64,000 nucleotides of DNA from Chlamydia sp. (GCF_017472245.1 NZ_JAFUQR010000002.1:62001-126000); one strand, 5' to 3'. Positions 27,407 through 39,810 are shown, numbered from the stretch's first letter. Program-made: numbers and translations. Notes: generated from the letters alone by a model not told the origin.

Positions 27407-27925
27407 ATGAAAGAAGAGAAAAAATTGCTTCTTCGCGAGGTTGAGGAAAAGATAACTGCTTCTCAGGGTTTTATTTTGTTGAGATATCTGGGTTTCACTG
27501 CTGCGCGTTCTAGAAGCTTTAGAAATAATCTTTCCGGAGTCTCTGCTGAGTTTGAAGTTTTGAAAAAGAAGATATTTTTTAAAGCTTTGGAGTCTTCTGG
27601 AGTGGAGATGGGTCCAGAAGACAGCGAGGGTCACCTTGGAGTTGTGTTTGCTTATGGCGATCCAGTGTCTGCTGCAAAGCAGGTATTGGATTTTAATAAA
27701 CAGCATAATGATTCTTTGGTTTTTCTTGCAGGAAGAATAGACAATGCTTCTTTGTCAGGACAAGAAATCGAAGCTGTTGCTAAATTGCCTTCTATGAAAG
27801 AGCTCAGACAACAAATAGCTGGATTGATTGCGGCTCCTATGTCTCAAGTTGTAGGAATCATGAATTCGGTTCTTTCTGGTGTTATTTCTTGTGTCGACCA
27901 GAAAGCAGAAAAAACTCAAGAGTAG
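27407..27925 (+). CDS. rplJ: 50S ribosomal protein L10
   Basis: L10 anchors L7/L12 dimers to the ribosome. At 172 residues it has the family helix-rich C terminus for L12 binding and a V-K-Q/L-D-F-N-K middle. Its [11 protein letters not shown] segment corresponds to the family's V-x-x-Y-R-G-L-T, diverged. It is placed as expected between rplA and rplL. Confidence 0.95.
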   Translation: MKEEKKLLLREVEEKITASQGFILLRYLGFTAARSRSFRNNLSGVSAEFEVLKKKIFFKALESSGVEMGPEDSEGHLGVVFAYGDPVSAAKQVLDFNKQHNDSLVFLAGRIDNASLSGQEIEAVAKLPSMKELRQQIAGLIAAPMSQVVGIMNSVLSGVISCVDQKAEKTQE

Positions 27926-27956
27926 TGTTAACATTCTAAAAAATAAGGGTGACAAA

Positions 27957-28352
27957 GTGACAACAGAAAGTTTGGAAACTTTAGTAGAACATTTGAGCGG
28001 CTTGACGGTGCTTGAATTGTCTCAGCTTAAAAAATTATTGGAAGAGAAATGGGACGTCACTGCTGCTGCTCCTGTAGTAGCTATTGCTGGTGCTGCTGCT
28101 GGTGCTGGTGATGCTCCTGCTGCTGCAGAGTCTACGGAGTTTGCTGTAATTCTGGAAGATGTTCCTGCTGATAAAAAAATCAGTGTTTTGAAAGTTGTTA
28201 GAGAAGTTACAGGATTGGCTTTGAAAGAAGCTAAGGAAATGACCGAAGGATTGCCTAAGACTGTTAAAGAAAAAACTTCTAAAAGTGATGCAGAAGACAC
28301 TGTTAAGAAGCTACAAGAAGCCGGTGCTAAAGCTGTTGCTAAAGGGCTGTAA
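27957..28352 (+). CDS. rplL: 50S ribosomal protein L7/L12
   Basis: Stalk protein that recruits translation factors. I chose the GTG at 27957, which has an AAGGG Shine-Dalgarno and starts the standard T-T-E-S-L-E-T-L sequence. The open frame upstream of it overlaps rplJ and is not family-like. The 131-residue product has the dimerising N-terminal domain, an Ala/Gly hinge (about 35-55) and the C-terminal domain with [16 protein letters not shown]. Confidence 0.97.
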   Translation: MTTESLETLVEHLSGLTVLELSQLKKLLEEKWDVTAAAPVVAIAGAAAGAGDAPAAAESTEFAVILEDVPADKKISVLKVVREVTGLALKEAKEMTEGLPKTVKEKTSKSDAEDTVKKLQEAGAKAVAKGL

Positions 28353-28360
28353 AATGTTAT

Positions 28361-28401
28361 GGGAAAGAGAATGCTTGATTGTTGCAAGCTTCTCTTTTCG
28401 T
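28361..28401 (+). other. Hairpin between rplL and rpoB (attenuator or processing site)
   Basis: GAGAA-T-GCTTG pairs with CAAGC-TTCTC across a 7-nt loop, with one bulged T and flanking A-T pairs. It begins about 10 nt after the rplL stop and has only a short T stretch. Partial terminators and RNase III sites sit at this junction in other bacteria. Confidence 0.5.
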
Positions 28402-28711
28402 TTAGCTGCACAGTAGCTAGGTAAAAAAGAGTTCTCGGTATATCTTAACAGATCCGTCAGGACTTAATTTTTTTAGTGTTTAGCATGGCAAGCAGAGTGT
28501 TTCTGTTGCAATGGTTTTTTCTTAGTGGAATCAAGGCGATAATATTTATCGGATGGGCGAATGTATCTGAGACTATCTAACTTTTTAGTAGTGGATTGAT
28601 TCTTTTTTGCTCTAAAAGGAAAGCGTCTATTGTACGTCTATTTAAGGATTAGATAGGGGCTGAATGAAAGAATAGTATTGCCAAAAGTCTTAAAGTCTTA
28701 GGAGAGCTCGC
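28402..28711. other. rpoB leader region, no gene seen
   Basis: About 310 bp between the rplL hairpin and rpoB. There is no ORF of note. It contains a small palindrome (CGATAA-TAT-TTATCG, 28537-28551) and a near tandem repeat of AAGTCTTA just before the rpoB Shine-Dalgarno (AGGAG). I could not place a convincing promoter. Confidence 0.5.
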
Positions 28712-31700
28712 ATGTTCAAGTGCCCGGAGCGGGTCAGCGTCAAAAAGAAAGAAGATATTTTAGATCTTCCTAATCTTGTCGAAGTTCAAATCAAGTCGTA
28801 TAAGCAGTTTCTTCAAGTCGGGAAGCTAGCTGAAGAGCGAGAAAACATTGGTTTAGAAGAAGTCTTCAGAGAAATTTTCCCTATTAAATCTTACAATGAA
28901 GCTACGATTTTGGAATATCTCTCCTATAACTTAGGAGTTCCGAAATATTCTCCAGAAGAATGTATTCGTCGGGGAATCACATATAGCGTTACTTTGAAAG
29001 TTCGTTTCCGTTTGACGGATGAAACGGGTATCAAAGAAGAAGAAGTCTATATGGGAACTATTCCTATTATGACTGATAAAGGGACCTTTATTATTAACGG
29101 AGCGGAGAGAGTTGTCGTTTCTCAAGTTCACCGTTCTCCGGGGATTAATTTTGAGCAAGAGAAACATTCCAAAGGGAATGTTTTGTTTTCTTTCAGAATC
29201 ATTCCTTATCGGGGAAGTTGGTTAGAAGCTGTTTTCGACATCAATGATCTTATATACATTCACATTGATAGAAAAAAACGTCGTAGAAAGATTCTAGCTA
29301 TGACGTTCATTCGAGCTCTGGGCTATTCAACAGATGCAAACATTATTGAAGAATTTTTCCCTGTAGAAGAGCGTTTATTACGATCAGAGAAAGATTTCGT
29401 CGTTTTAGTTGGTAAAGTACTGGCGGATAATGTTGTTGATGCGGATTCTTCGTTAGTTTACGGTAAGGCTGGAGAAAAGCTCAGCACGGCTATGCTAAAA
29501 CGTATTTTGGATGCAGGAGTACAGTCTTTAAAAATTGCTGTTGGTGCAGATGAAAATCATCCGATCATTAAGATGCTTGCCAAAGATCCCGCAGATTCTT
29601 ATGAAGCGGCTCTAAAAGATTTTTATCGTAGATTACGTCCGGGAGAGCCTGCAACTTTAGCAAACGCTCGTTCTACGATCATGCGCTTGTTCTTTGATCC
29701 GAAGCGTTATAACTTAGGACGTGTTGGTCGCTATAAGTTAAATAAAAAATTAGGATTTTCTTTAGATGATCAAACCTTATCTCAAGTGACTTTGAGAAAA
29801 GAAGATGTTATCGGAGCTTTGAAATACTTGATTCGTTTGCGAATGGGTGATGAAAAGACTTCTATTGATGATATTGATCATTTGGCTAATCGACGAGTTC
29901 GTTCTGTTGGAGAGTTAATTCAGAATCATTGTCGTTCTGGATTGGCAAGAATGGAGAAAATTGTTCGAGAAAGAATGAATCTTTTTGATTTTTCTTCTGA
30001 TACATTGACTCCAGGGAAGATTATTTCGGCGAAGGGGTTAGTAAGCGTATTAAAAGATTTCTTTAGCCGTTCACAGTTATCTCAATTCATGGATCAGACG
30101 AATCCTGTTGCGGAATTAACGCATAAGCGACGCCTATCAGCGTTAGGACCTGGAGGATTGAATAGAGAGCGAGCTGGGTTTGAGGTTCGAGACGTTCATT
30201 CAAGTCATTATGGTAGAATTTGTCCAATTGAAACTCCAGAAGGACCAAATATTGGATTAATCACTTCTTTATCTTCTTTCGCTAAAATTAATGAGTTTGG
30301 GTTTATTGAAACTCCGTATCGAGTAGTTCGTGACGGTATTGTGACGGATGAAATTGAATACATGACAGCTGATGTTGAGGAAGACTGTGTCATCGCTCAG
30401 GCGTCTGCAGAGTTAGATGAATACAATATGTTTAAGAATCCTGTATGTTGGGCTCGGTACAAAGGGGAAGCTTTCGAGGCAGATACGAGTACAGTCACGC
30501 ATATGGATGTTTCTCCTAAACAGTTAGTTTCTGTTGTAACGGGGCTGATTCCATTTTTAGAGCATGATGACGCCAACCGGGCTCTTATGGGATCGAACAT
30601 GCAACGTCAGGCTGTGCCATTATTGAAAACTGAAGCAGCTATCGTCGGAACTGGATTGGAAGGTCGTGCTGCTAAAGACTCTGGTGCAATTGTTGTCGCT
30701 CAAGAAGATGGAGTGGTTGAGTACGTCGATAGTTATGAGATCGTCGTTGCTAAGAAAAATAATCCGACCCTTAAGGATAGATATCAGCTTAAAAAATTCT
30801 TAAGATCTAATTCAGGAACCTGCATTAACCAAACGCCATTGTGTTCTGTTGGTGATGTGGTTACGCATGGGGATGTTTTAGCTGATGGGCCTGCTACGGA
30901 TAAAGGAGAGCTTGCTCTCGGTAAAAACGTGCTCGTAGCTTTTATGCCTTGGTATGGTTACAATTTTGAGGATGCGATCATCATCTCAGAAAAATTGATC
31001 AAGCAAGATGCGTATACTTCTATTTACATAGAAGAGTTTGAATTAACGGCTCGAGATACCAAGTTAGGTAAAGAAGAGATTACTAGAGATATTCCCAATG
31101 TTTCTGAAGAGGTTTTAGCAAATTTAGGAGAAGACGGGATTGTTCGTATTGGGGCAGAAGTTAAACCCGGGGATATTCTTGTTGGGAAGATTACTCCTAA
31201 ATCTGAAACTGAATTAGCACCTGAGGAGCGTTTATTACGGGCTATTTTCGGAGAAAAAGCAGCAGACGTAAAAGATGCTTCTTTAACGGTTCCTCCTGGC
31301 ACAGAGGGTGTCGTGATGGATGTTAAGGTATTCAGTAGAAAGGATCGTTTGTCTAAAAGCGATGATGAGCTTGTTGAAGAAGCTGTACATCTTAAAGATT
31401 TACAGAAAGAGTATAAAAGTCAGCTTGCTCAGTTAAAAGTAGAGCACAGAGAGAAATTAGGGGCTTTATTACTTAATGAAAAAGCTCCTGCGGCTATTGT
31501 TCATCGTCGTTCTGCAGATATTTTAGTTCAAGAAGGAGCTGTTTTTGATCAAGAAACAATTGAGCTTTTAGAAAAAGAGTCTCTAGTTGATTTGTTGATG
31601 GCTCCTTGTGATATGTATGATGTTTTGAAGGATATTCTTTCAAATTATGAAACTGCAGTCCAACGTCTAGAAGTAAATTACAAGACTGAAGCTGAGCACA

Positions 31701-32470
31701 TAAAAGAAGGGGATGCGGATTTAGATCACGGAGTAATTCGTCAAGTTAAGGTCTACGTAGCCTCTAAGCGAAAACTTCAAGTTGGAGATAAAATGGCGGG
31801 ACGCCATGGAAATAAAGGCGTGGTTTCCAAGATTGTTCCAGAAGCGGATATGCCTTTCTTAGCGAATGGCGAAACTGTACAAATGATCTTGAATCCATTA
31901 GGGGTGCCTTCTCGGATGAATCTTGGGCAAGTTTTAGAGACTCATTTGGGGTATGCAGCGAAAACCGCGGGTATTTACGTTAAAACGCCTGTCTTTGAAG
32001 GATTTCCTGAGTCGCGTATTTGGGATATGATGATAGAGCAAGGATTACCCGAAGATGGTAAATCTTATCTTTTCGATGGTAAAACTGGAGAGCGCTTCGA
32101 TAGTAAGGTCGTTGTTGGATACATCTATATGTTGAAGTTAAGTCACCTAATTGCAGACAAGATTCATGCTCGTTCTATAGGACCTTATTCTCTCGTTACG
32201 CAGCAACCTCTTGGAGGTAAAGCGCAAATGGGAGGACAAAGATTCGGAGAAATGGAGGTTTGGGCTTTGGAAGCATATGGGGTAGCTCATATGTTGCAGG
32301 AGATTTTGACTGTGAAGTCTGACGATGTTTCTGGAAGAACTCGTATCTATGAATCGATCGTTAAAGGGGAAAACCTACTTCGTTCTGGAACGCCTGAGTC
32401 GTTCAATGTTTTGATTAAAGAAATGCAAGGTCTGGGGCTTGATGTTCGCCCTATGGTAGTAGATGCTTAA
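28712..32470 (+). CDS. rpoB: RNA polymerase beta subunit
   Basis: Catalytic core subunit, 1252 residues, close to the size expected for chlamydiae and shorter than the E. coli protein. The rifampicin pocket reads [11 protein letters not shown] then [11 protein letters not shown], the susceptible-type residues. R-P-M-V-V-D ends the chain. The [10 protein letters not shown] motif and the G-R-H-G-N-K-G region are intact. Good AGGAG Shine-Dalgarno before the ATG; rpoC follows 24 bp later. Confidence 0.99.
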   Translation: MFKCPERVSVKKKEDILDLPNLVEVQIKSYKQFLQVGKLAEERENIGLEEVFREIFPIKSYNEATILEYLSYNLGVPKYSPEECIRRGITYSVTLKVRFRLTDETGIKEEEVYMGTIPIMTDKGTFIINGAERVVVSQVHRSPGINFEQEKHSKGNVLFSFRIIPYRGSWLEAVFDINDLIYIHIDRKKRRRKILAMTFIRALGYSTDANIIEEFFPVEERLLRSEKDFVVLVGKVLADNVVDADSSLVYGKAGEKLSTAMLKRILDAGVQSLKIAVGADENHPIIKMLAKDPADSYEAALKDFYRRLRPGEPATLANARSTIMRLFFDPKRYNLGRVGRYKLNKKLGFSLDDQTLSQVTLRKEDVIGALKYLIRLRMGDEKTSIDDIDHLANRRVRSVGELIQNHCRSGLARMEKIVRERMNLFDFSSDTLTPGKIISAKGLVSVLKDFFSRSQLSQFMDQTNPVAELTHKRRLSALGPGGLNRERAGFEVRDVHSSHYGRICPIETPEGPNIGLITSLSSFAKINEFGFIETPYRVVRDGIVTDEIEYMTADVEEDCVIAQASAELDEYNMFKNPVCWARYKGEAFEADTSTVTHMDVSPKQLVSVVTGLIPFLEHDDANRALMGSNMQRQAVPLLKTEAAIVGTGLEGRAAKDSGAIVVAQEDGVVEYVDSYEIVVAKKNNPTLKDRYQLKKFLRSNSGTCINQTPLCSVGDVVTHGDVLADGPATDKGELALGKNVLVAFMPWYGYNFEDAIIISEKLIKQDAYTSIYIEEFELTARDTKLGKEEITRDIPNVSEEVLANLGEDGIVRIGAEVKPGDILVGKITPKSETELAPEERLLRAIFGEKAADVKDASLTVPPGTEGVVMDVKVFSRKDRLSKSDDELVEEAVHLKDLQKEYKSQLAQLKVEHREKLGALLLNEKAPAAIVHRRSADILVQEGAVFDQETIELLEKESLVDLLMAPCDMYDVLKDILSNYETAVQRLEVNYKTEAEHIKEGDADLDHGVIRQVKVYVASKRKLQVGDKMAGRHGNKGVVSKIVPEADMPFLANGETVQMILNPLGVPSRMNLGQVLETHLGYAAKTAGIYVKTPVFEGFPESRIWDMMIEQGLPEDGKSYLFDGKTGERFDSKVVVGYIYMLKLSHLIADKIHARSIGPYSLVTQQPLGGKAQMGGQRFGEMEVWALEAYGVAHMLQEILTVKSDDVSGRTRIYESIVKGENLLRSGTPESFNVLIKEMQGLGLDVRPMVVDA

Positions 32471-32494
32471 AAAACACTTGTTGGAGAGAAGTTA

Positions 32495-35400
32495 ATGTTC
32501 AAAGAAGGTTCTCGAGACGATGCAGCTCTAGTGAAAGAAGGGTTGTTTGATAAATTAGAAATTGGGATTGCTTCAGATGTGACTATTCGTGACAAGTGGT
32601 CTTGTGGCGAAATTAAGAAGCCGGAAACGATCAATTATCGCACATTTAAGCCAGAAAAAGGTGGTTTGTTTTGTGAAAAGATTTTTGGACCTACTAAAGA
32701 CTGGGAGTGTTATTGCGGTAAATATAAAAAGATTAAACATAAAGGGATTGTGTGTGATCGTTGTGGAGTAGAGGTTACGCTTTCTAAGGTACGACGAGAA
32801 AGAATGGCTCATATCGAATTAGCTGTTCCTATCGTTCATATCTGGTTTTTCAAAACAACTCCTTCTAGAATTGGGAACGTATTAGGAATGACCGCTTCGG
32901 ATTTGGAGCGGGTAATTTATTACGAAGAATATGTTGTTATCGATCCGGGTAACACAGATCTTGTGAAGAAACAGCTTCTTAATGATGCAAAATATCGAGA
33001 AGTTGTTGAGAAATGGGGTAAAGATGCTTTCGTTGCCAAAATGGGAGGAGAGGCCGTTTATGATCTTCTGAAATCAGAAGATTTAGAAAGTCTCTTGGGA
33101 GAGCTGAAAGATCGTTTAAGAAAAACAAAATCTCAACAAGCAAGAATGAAGCTTGCTAAACGTTTGAAGATTGTAGAAGGATTTGTATCTTCTTCTAATC
33201 GCCCAGAGTGGATGGTTTTGAAAAATATTCCTGTTGTTCCTCCTGATCTTCGTCCTTTAGTTCCCTTAGATGGGGGGCGTTTTGCGACTTCTGATCTGAA
33301 TGATTTATATCGTAGGGTTATTAATCGAAATAATCGCTTGAAGGCTATTTTGCGATTAAAAACTCCGGAAGTCATCGTTCGTAATGAAAAACGAATGCTG
33401 CAAGAAGCTGTGGACGCTTTGTTTGATAATGGACGTCATGGGCATCCTGTTATGGGAGCAGGAAATAGACCCCTTAAGTCTCTTTCTGAGATGTTGAAAG
33501 GGAAGAATGGTCGTTTCCGACAAAATTTATTAGGTAAACGAGTGGATTATTCAGGGCGATCTGTGATTATTGTCGGTCCTGAGTTGAAATTCAATCAGTG
33601 TGGATTACCAAAAGAAATGGCGTTAGAGCTGTTTGAGCCTTTTATTATCAAACGGCTGAAAGACCAAGGAAGTGTTTATACTATTCGTTCTGCGAAAAAA
33701 ATGATTCAACGGGGAGCTCCAGAGGTTTGGGATGTTCTTGAAGAAATTATCAAAGGGCATCCAGTCTTGTTGAACCGAGCTCCTACTTTGCATCGGTTGG
33801 GGATACAAGCTTTTGAGCCTGTGTTAATCGAAGGAAAGGCTATTCGAGTTCATCCGTTGGTATGTGCAGCCTTCAATGCTGACTTCGACGGAGACCAAAT
33901 GGCTGTTCACGTCCCGTTGTCGATAGAAGCTCAGTTAGAAGCTAAAGTTTTGATGATGGCCCCGGATAATATTTTCTTGCCTTCTTCGGGAAAACCTGTT
34001 GCAACGCCTTCCAAAGATATGACGTTGGGTATTTACTACTTGATGGCTGATCCGACATATTTCCCAGAGGAACATGGTGGAAAGACTAAGGTATTTAAGG
34101 ATGAGGTAGAGGTTCTTCGGGCTTTGAATGCAGGAGGGTTTATTCTCAAGGATGAGATATGTGGTTCTCGTCGGGACGAAACTGGACGGGGGATTCATAT
34201 TCATGAAAAAATTAAAGTCCGAATTGATGGTCAAATTATTGAGACTACGCCTGGTCGTGTATTCTTTAATACGATTGTTCCTAAAGAACTTGGTTTCCAA
34301 AATTATAGTATGCCAAGTAAGCGTATCAGTGAATTGATTTTGCAATGCTATAAGAAGGTGGGCTTAGAGGCTACTGTACGGTTTCTGGATGATCTGAAAG
34401 AGTTAGGTTTTGTACAATCTACGAAAGCTGCGATTTCTATGGGATTGAAAGATGTTAAAATTCCTGAAATCAAGAAAGAAATTTTGAAAGAGGCTTACGA
34501 TAAGGTTGCTGTTGTCAAGAAACAGTATGAGGACGGTATTATCACCGACGGGGAACGTCATTCTAAGACGATTAGTATTTGGACTGAGGTTTCTGATCTT
34601 TTATCTAATGCTTTATATTCTGAAATCAAGAAGCAAACCAACAGCAAACATAATCCGCTGTTCTTGATGATTGATTCCGGAGCCCGAGGGAATAAATCTC
34701 AGTTGAAACAGTTAGGGGCTTTGCGAGGGTTAATGGCTAAACCTAACGGGGCTATTATTGAATCCCCAATTACTTCAAATTTCCGAGAAGGTTTAACTGT
34801 ACTTGAGTATTCCATTTCTTCTCACGGAGCTAGAAAAGGGTTGGCAGATACTGCGCTTAAAACAGCAGATTCTGGATATTTGACTCGTCGTTTAGTGGAT
34901 GTTGCCCAAGATGTTATTATTACAGAGAAGGATTGCGGTACTTTGAATCATATTGAGGTATCAACCATTCGTCAGGGCTCTGAAGAACTTTTGCCTTTAA
35001 AAGATCGAATTTATGGGCGTACTGTTTCCGAGAATGTTTACCAACCTGGGGATAAAAGTAACGTTTTAGCTTATGCGGGGGATGTATTAACTTCTGCGCA
35101 AGCTGAAGCTATTGATGATGCTGGTATCGAGAATGTGAAGATTCGTTCTACACTTACTTGTGAGAGTCGTCGAGGGGTTTGTGCTAAATGTTATGGTTTG
35201 AACCTTGCCAACGGTCGTCTGATTGGATTAGGAGAAGCTGTCGGTATTATTGCCGCACAGTCGATTGGAGAGCCAGGAACTCAGTTAACAATGAGAACTT
35301 TCCACCTCGGGGGGATAGCTGCGACGTCCTCGACTCCAGAAATTGTTGCCGAATGTGATGGAATTCTTGTTTATTTAGATTTACGTGTTGTTGTGGATCA

Positions 35401-36685
35401 AGAGGGTAATAATCTTGTTCTTAACAAGATGGGAGCGCTTCATTTAGTTCGGGATGAAGGTCGAAGTCTGAATGAGTATAAGAAGCTTTTAAGTACGAAG
35501 TCCATCGAAAGCTTAGCAACATTCCCAGTAGAATTAGGAGCTAAGATTTTAGTTAATGATGGTGCTGCTGTTACTACTGGACAGAGGATTGCTGAGGTAG
35601 AGCTTCATAATATTCCTATCATTTGTGATAAGCCAGGATTTGTTCATTATGAAGATTTAGTGGAAGGAGTTTCTACAGAGAAGGTCACGAACAAGAATAC
35701 AGGGCTTGTTGAGTTGATCGTAAAACAGCATAGAGGGGAATTACATCCTCAGATTGCTATATATGCTGATGCTAATATGAAAGAGTTAGTTGGTACGTAT
35801 GCTATTCCTTCCGGAGCTATTATCTCTGTTGAAGAAGGGCAACGTATTGCTCCAGGGATGCTGTTAGCAAGATTGCCTAGAGGAGCAATTAAGACTAAAG
35901 ATATTACCGGAGGTTTACCAAGAGTTGCAGAATTAGTAGAGGCTCGTAAGCCTGAAGATGCTGCTGATATTGCTAAAATTGATGGGGTTGTTGATTTCAA
36001 AGGTATTCAGAAGAACAAGCGAATTTTAGTTGTTAGGGATGAGATCACGGGAATGGAAGAGGAGCATCTGATTTCTCTGACTAAACACTTGATCGTTCAA
36101 AGAGGAGACAGCGTAATCAAGGGGCAGCAGTTGACTGATGGTCTAGTTGTTCCACATGAGATCCTTGAGATTTGTGGGGTTCGTGAATTACAAAAATATT
36201 TGGTTAATGAAGTTCAGGAAGTGTACCGTCTACAAGGCGTAGACATTAATGACAAACATATCGAGATTATTGTTCGTCAGATGTTACAAAAAGTACGCAT
36301 TACTGATCCGGGTGACACAACGTTGTTGTTTGGGGAAGATGTAGACAAGAAAGAGTTTTATGAAGAAAACCGTCGTACGGAAGAAGATGGTGGGAAGCCT
36401 GCGCAAGCTGTTCCCGTACTGTTAGGAATCACTAAAGCTTCTTTGGGAACAGAGTCCTTTATTTCGGCAGCCTCATTCCAAGATACGACTAGGGTGTTAA
36501 CAGATGCTGCTTGTAGTAGTAAGACGGACTATCTGTTAGGGTTCAAAGAAAATGTAATCATGGGACATATGATTCCTGGTGGTACAGGGTTTGATACGCA
36601 TAAACGTATTAAACAACATCTTGAGAAAGAGCAAGAAGACCTGATCTTTGATTTCGATAGTGAGTTTGAGTCTGTAGCCGGTTAG
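32495..36685 (+). CDS. rpoC: RNA polymerase beta-prime subunit
   Basis: Catalytic core subunit, 1396 residues. It shows the N-terminal zinc module C-Y-C-G-K-Y-K...C-D-R-C-G-V, the magnesium-binding N-A-D-F-D-G-D-Q-M, and a second zinc module [12 protein letters not shown]. The trigger-loop region includes T-Q-L-T-M-R-T-F-H. It forms the rpoBC unit with the upstream gene and is followed by a terminator-like hairpin. Confidence 0.99.
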   Translation: MFKEGSRDDAALVKEGLFDKLEIGIASDVTIRDKWSCGEIKKPETINYRTFKPEKGGLFCEKIFGPTKDWECYCGKYKKIKHKGIVCDRCGVEVTLSKVRRERMAHIELAVPIVHIWFFKTTPSRIGNVLGMTASDLERVIYYEEYVVIDPGNTDLVKKQLLNDAKYREVVEKWGKDAFVAKMGGEAVYDLLKSEDLESLLGELKDRLRKTKSQQARMKLAKRLKIVEGFVSSSNRPEWMVLKNIPVVPPDLRPLVPLDGGRFATSDLNDLYRRVINRNNRLKAILRLKTPEVIVRNEKRMLQEAVDALFDNGRHGHPVMGAGNRPLKSLSEMLKGKNGRFRQNLLGKRVDYSGRSVIIVGPELKFNQCGLPKEMALELFEPFIIKRLKDQGSVYTIRSAKKMIQRGAPEVWDVLEEIIKGHPVLLNRAPTLHRLGIQAFEPVLIEGKAIRVHPLVCAAFNADFDGDQMAVHVPLSIEAQLEAKVLMMAPDNIFLPSSGKPVATPSKDMTLGIYYLMADPTYFPEEHGGKTKVFKDEVEVLRALNAGGFILKDEICGSRRDETGRGIHIHEKIKVRIDGQIIETTPGRVFFNTIVPKELGFQNYSMPSKRISELILQCYKKVGLEATVRFLDDLKELGFVQSTKAAISMGLKDVKIPEIKKEILKEAYDKVAVVKKQYEDGIITDGERHSKTISIWTEVSDLLSNALYSEIKKQTNSKHNPLFLMIDSGARGNKSQLKQLGALRGLMAKPNGAIIESPITSNFREGLTVLEYSISSHGARKGLADTALKTADSGYLTRRLVDVAQDVIITEKDCGTLNHIEVSTIRQGSEELLPLKDRIYGRTVSENVYQPGDKSNVLAYAGDVLTSAQAEAIDDAGIENVKIRSTLTCESRRGVCAKCYGLNLANGRLIGLGEAVGIIAAQSIGEPGTQLTMRTFHLGGIAATSSTPEIVAECDGILVYLDLRVVVDQEGNNLVLNKMGALHLVRDEGRSLNEYKKLLSTKSIESLATFPVELGAKILVNDGAAVTTGQRIAEVELHNIPIICDKPGFVHYEDLVEGVSTEKVTNKNTGLVELIVKQHRGELHPQIAIYADANMKELVGTYAIPSGAIISVEEGQRIAPGMLLARLPRGAIKTKDITGGLPRVAELVEARKPEDAADIAKIDGVVDFKGIQKNKRILVVRDEITGMEEEHLISLTKHLIVQRGDSVIKGQQLTDGLVVPHEILEICGVRELQKYLVNEVQEVYRLQGVDINDKHIEIIVRQMLQKVRITDPGDTTLLFGEDVDKKEFYEENRRTEEDGGKPAQAVPVLLGITKASLGTESFISAASFQDTTRVLTDAACSSKTDYLLGFKENVIMGHMIPGGTGFDTHKRIKQHLEKEQEDLIFDFDSEFESVAG

Positions 36686-36708
36686 TAGCCTACTGAAAAA
36701 ACTTATAA

Positions 36709-36757
36709 AAGAGGGGGATTATGGTTTATAACCCTCTTGAATAGTATCGTTTTTTTT
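36709..36757 (+). terminator. Terminator-like hairpin after rpoC
   Basis: AAGAGGG (36709-36715) pairs with CCCTCTT (36732-36738), with inner TTAT/ATAA pairing, and a run of eight T at about 36750-36757, 11 nt further on. The gap before the T run makes it less than ideal. Confidence 0.5.
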
Positions 36758-36796
36758 GATAGGCTTCACTCAAAGTCAAAAATTGACAAGGTGTTT

Positions 36797-37780
36797 ATGT
36801 CTAGCCAGTTCGATCAGCTTAAGCTTTGGAGTGTCCTTGTTGCGGATACCGGGGATCCTGCTGTAATTAAAACATTGGAAGTTCAGGATGCAACAACAAA
36901 TCCTTCTTTAATTTTAAAAGTTGCCCAGGAGCCCAAGTACCAGTCGATGTTAACAGAAGCGATCGCTTGGGGAATTCGACAGAACGGCGATGATGTCCAG
37001 ACTCTGGCTTTTGTTTTAGATAAGATTCAGGTGAATCTGGGCCTGGAGATTTTAAAGCGTGTTCCTGGTCGAGTGTCGTTAGAGATTGATGCTCGGCTTT
37101 CTTTTAACACAGAGGCAATGGTTCAGCGAGCTGTTTTCTTGTCCCAACTTTTTGAGAAGATGGGGGGAGATAAGAAGCGTTTGTTGATTAAAATCCCTGG
37201 GACTTGGGAGGGTATTCGTGCTGCGGAGTTGTTAGAGAAACAAGGAATTGCTTGCAATGTGACTTTGATTTTTAGTCTTGTACAAGCTATTGCAGCAGCA
37301 AAAGCAAAGGTGACGTTGGTATCACCTTTTGTTGGTCGTATTTATGATTGGTGGATAGCTGCTTATGGTGCAGAAGGATACTCTATTGAGGCTGATCCTG
37401 GAGTTGCTTCAGTAGCCAATATCTATTCTTATTACAAAAAATTTGATATTCCGACTCAGGTTATGGCCGCTTCTTTTAGAACAAAAGAGCAGGTTCTTGC
37501 TTTGGCAGGGTGTGATTTTTTGACTATTTCTCCTAAGTTATTAGAGGAGTTAAAAAAAGAGCAACAGCCTGTGGAAAGAAAATTAAGTGTTGAAGAGGCT
37601 AAAAAGCTAGATATTCAGCCAGTAGAGTTGTCCGAAAGTGTATTTCGATTCTTAATGAATGAGGATGCTATGGCAACCGAGAAATTAGCTGAGGGTATTA
37701 GGCTTTTTTCTGGAGATACTCAGATTTTAGAATCTGCGGTTACGGAGTTTATCAAGCAGATCGCTGCTCAGAATGCATAG
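36797..37780 (+). CDS. tal: Transaldolase
   Basis: It transfers dihydroxyacetone units in the non-oxidative pentose phosphate pathway. I chose the ATG at 36797 (M-S-S-Q-F-D-Q-L-K), the family start, over an upstream in-frame TTG. The 327-residue product has D-A-T-T-N-P-S-L at 31-38 and the Schiff-base lysine in L-I-K-I-P-G-T (Lys132, the same number as in E. coli TalB). The C-terminal extension is normal for the B type. Confidence 0.95.
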   Translation: MSSQFDQLKLWSVLVADTGDPAVIKTLEVQDATTNPSLILKVAQEPKYQSMLTEAIAWGIRQNGDDVQTLAFVLDKIQVNLGLEILKRVPGRVSLEIDARLSFNTEAMVQRAVFLSQLFEKMGGDKKRLLIKIPGTWEGIRAAELLEKQGIACNVTLIFSLVQAIAAAKAKVTLVSPFVGRIYDWWIAAYGAEGYSIEADPGVASVANIYSYYKKFDIPTQVMAASFRTKEQVLALAGCDFLTISPKLLEELKKEQQPVERKLSVEEAKKLDIQPVELSESVFRFLMNEDAMATEKLAEGIRLFSGDTQILESAVTEFIKQIAAQNA

Positions 37781-37830
37781 TCTTGCTAGGGATATAAGAG
37801 TAGCTTCGCTGTTTTAATAAAAAGGATGTC

Positions 37831-38202
37831 ATGAAAAAAAAGGAACAGGCTTTATGCTTTTCTTGTCCACATTGTTGTGACGGAAATGTAGCTTTCTCTG
37901 TAATCGATTTAGAAAATGTCCTTACTTGCGATTGCTGCGATGCTTCTTTCGTTTTTGAGGCTGGGATGTGTGATGCGATCAGAAAGTTTTCTGCTCTTTG
38001 TTTAAGGATTTATGAAGCTAGATCCATTTTAGGGGAGGCTGCAGTCTCTGTCTCCGTGCAAGGTCAGAGCGTCGAGGTACCTTTTCAGTTACTATTCTCT
38101 CGATTTCCTGTTTTTTTGAATTTGGATTTGGCCGGCCGGCCTATTCATATTCGATTCATTTTTGATTCCCTTCGAGGAGAAGTTTTATATCATAAAGGGT
38201 AG
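37831..38202 (+). CDS. Small Cys-rich protein (CT_312-type), probable zinc-binding
   Basis: A 123-residue protein with a good AAGGA Shine-Dalgarno. The N-terminal 45 residues hold C-F-S-C-P-H-C-C and, about 20 residues later, C-D-C-C, a spacing that looks like a treble-clef/zinc-ribbon fold. From memory the C. trachomatis counterpart has been labelled a predicted ferredoxin; the spacing does not look like a 2Fe-2S or 4Fe-4S ferredoxin, so I prefer metal-ribbon. The rest has no motif I recognise. Its stop is 6 bp from the convergent gene's stop. Confidence 0.75.
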   Translation: MKKKEQALCFSCPHCCDGNVAFSVIDLENVLTCDCCDASFVFEAGMCDAIRKFSALCLRIYEARSILGEAAVSVSVQGQSVEVPFQLLFSRFPVFLNLDLAGRPIHIRFIFDSLRGEVLYHKG

Positions 38203-38208
38203 CTTTTG

Positions 38209-38922
38209 CTATTTCCCTTTTTGCAAATCTTGTAAAGCTTTTTCTAAAATAGCATCCCCGCGGGCTGCTTCTTCTTTTTCCGAAAGTTGAAAGGAAGAGG
38301 CGGCCTTTAGAAGGGCGAGAGAGACGTTAGGGTAATCTTCTACAGTAGATGTACTGGTAAGAATATAGGCTGTACGATCGATTACCGCGACGCTTTGGAG
38401 ACAAAAAACTCGTCCCCAAGAGGTATTTTTTTCCGTTTTAATGATTGTGAATTTACCACTAGGAGCTTGGATATGAGTAAAGATAGATGACTCCAAAGTC
38501 ATTTCATTCGCGCGATGATATTCTAAAATTTCCTGAATATAAGCTTCTTCTGTTTTATTAATAAGTTCATGAGCGCTATTTATGGTGGGCGTTAGGCTGC
38601 CTGCCCCTTTTCCTATAAAAAGAGCATCTAATTTATCTGGGAGCTGGGTTTTGTCATCAATACATTGCCAATTATTGGGGATAAGAAAAGAGTATTTAAG
38701 ATTAGAGTAAGTTATCCAACTTATAGAAGGCTTATTTCTTTTAGCCTCTAAAGCACGTTTTTTTAAAGCATAGCGAGGAGAGGGTTTCCCAGAAACATGC
38801 AGAAATTCTTTTCGTCTTTCTCGTAATTGTGCTGCTCTAGAAAGAGTTTTTTTTTCTAAAGAAGCTTTGAGAGCAAAAGGAAAACTTGCAAACAAGAGAG
38901 AGCAAAGGATAACTCTTTTCAT
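38209..38922 (-). CDS. Secreted protein with PsbP-like fold (CT_311-type)
   Basis: A 237-residue protein with a Sec signal peptide (K-R then a hydrophobic stretch to about residue 19) and a basic linker. The main domain (about 70-215) opens with S-N-L-K-Y-S-F-L-I-P-N-N-W and later has A-Y-I-L-T-S-T-S, like PsbP/DUF1795-type proteins. From memory, the C. trachomatis orthologue CT311 has been reported in the host cell cytoplasm during infection. Function is unknown. It diverges from the V-ATPase operon across a 110-bp gap that contains an inverted repeat. Confidence 0.75.
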   Translation of the reverse strand: MKRVILCSLLFASFPFALKASLEKKTLSRAAQLRERRKEFLHVSGKPSPRYALKKRALEAKRNKPSISWITYSNLKYSFLIPNNWQCIDDKTQLPDKLDALFIGKGAGSLTPTINSAHELINKTEEAYIQEILEYHRANEMTLESSIFTHIQAPSGKFTIIKTEKNTSWGRVFCLQSVAVIDRTAYILTSTSTVEDYPNVSLALLKAASSFQLSEKEEAARGDAILEKALQDLQKGK

Positions 38923-38951
38923 AAAGGTTTAGTATTTGATTTTAAACGTTG

Positions 38952-38986
38952 TTATGATCTAATCTTAAGGGTTAACCGGATCATAA
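38952..38986. promoter_or_regulatory. 8-bp inverted repeat upstream of the V-ATPase operon
   Basis: TTATGATC (38952-38959) and GATCATAA (38979-38986) are exact inverted copies 19 bp apart in the divergent gap between the CT_311-type gene and atpE; a smaller TTAA-GGG-TTAA lies between them. It could be an operator or an RNA hairpin; a T run begins at about 38993. Confidence 0.4.
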
Positions 38987-39032
38987 TTGATCGTTTTTTT
39001 AAGATAAACGTTGTTTTTCTTGGTATTCAGAT

Positions 39033-39659
39033 ATGGCAGATCTCAGCGCTCAAGATAAATTAAAACAAATATGCGATGCTTTGCGAGAAGAGACTTTAAA
39101 GCCCGCTGAAGAAGAGGCTAGTTCTATCGTACATAATGCAAAAGAGCAAGCAAGGCGTATTGTTGAGGAAGCCAATGAGGAAGCGCAAAGAATTATTCGT
39201 TCTGCAGAAGAGAGAGCTTCCACTATTTTGAGAAAGGGAGAAGCGGCTTTAGTGCAGGCAGGGAAGCGTTCTTTAGAGAATTTGAAGCAAGCAGTAGAGA
39301 CAAAAATTTTTAGAGAATCTTTGGATGAGTGGTTAGGTGGGGTTGCTACTGATCCTGAAGTAAGTGCTAGGCTTGTACGAGCTTTGGTACAGGCTGTTGA
39401 AACACAAGGAATTTCTGGAAATTTTTCCGCGTGTATAGGGAAACATGTATCAGCTAGGGCAGTCAATGAAGCTTTAGGCAAGGAAATTACTTCTAAACTT
39501 AAAGAGAAGGGCGTATCTGTAGGAAAATTTTCTGGAGGAGCTCAATTGAAGATTGAAGAGCGCAATTGGGTACTGGATATTAGCTCAGAAGCTTTGTTAG
39601 ATTTATTGACTAGATTTTTACAAAAAGATTTTCGAGAAATGATTTTTCAATCTTGTTAA
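39033..39659 (+). CDS. atpE: V-type ATPase subunit E
   Basis: Peripheral-stalk subunit. The 208-residue protein begins with a long charged helix (about 1-90, many Ala/Glu/Arg) for the stalk. Its C-terminal domain ends D-F-R-E-M-I-F, as E subunits do. It is the first gene of the V-ATPase operon. Confidence 0.9.
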   Translation: MADLSAQDKLKQICDALREETLKPAEEEASSIVHNAKEQARRIVEEANEEAQRIIRSAEERASTILRKGEAALVQAGKRSLENLKQAVETKIFRESLDEWLGGVATDPEVSARLVRALVQAVETQGISGNFSACIGKHVSARAVNEALGKEITSKLKEKGVSVGKFSGGAQLKIEERNWVLDISSEALLDLLTRFLQKDFREMIFQSC

Positions 39660-39760
39660 AAAATCCTTGCTGTGAAGGCCATCTTGTTTGAATCGTTCTT
39701 AGGAAGACTTATTGACAGTAGGGGGGAGCTTTTTTGTGTGGGTTGAGAAAGGAAGGTGGG

Positions 39761-39780
39761 TCTCTAAACCAGATTAGAGA
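39761..39780 (+). other. Short hairpin between atpE and the next operon gene
   Basis: TCTCTAA and TTAGAGA form a 7-bp stem with a 6-nt loop about 30 bp before the next start codon. It may shape translation initiation or processing inside the operon. Confidence 0.3.
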
Positions 39781-39810
39781 GTGTCTTAGTTGAGGTTACA
39801 AGAGCGCGTT

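Noticed and set aside
27879-27956. Upstream extension of the rplL frame
   Set aside because: It overlaps rplJ and does not resemble L7/L12; the GTG at 27957 begins the standard sequence.
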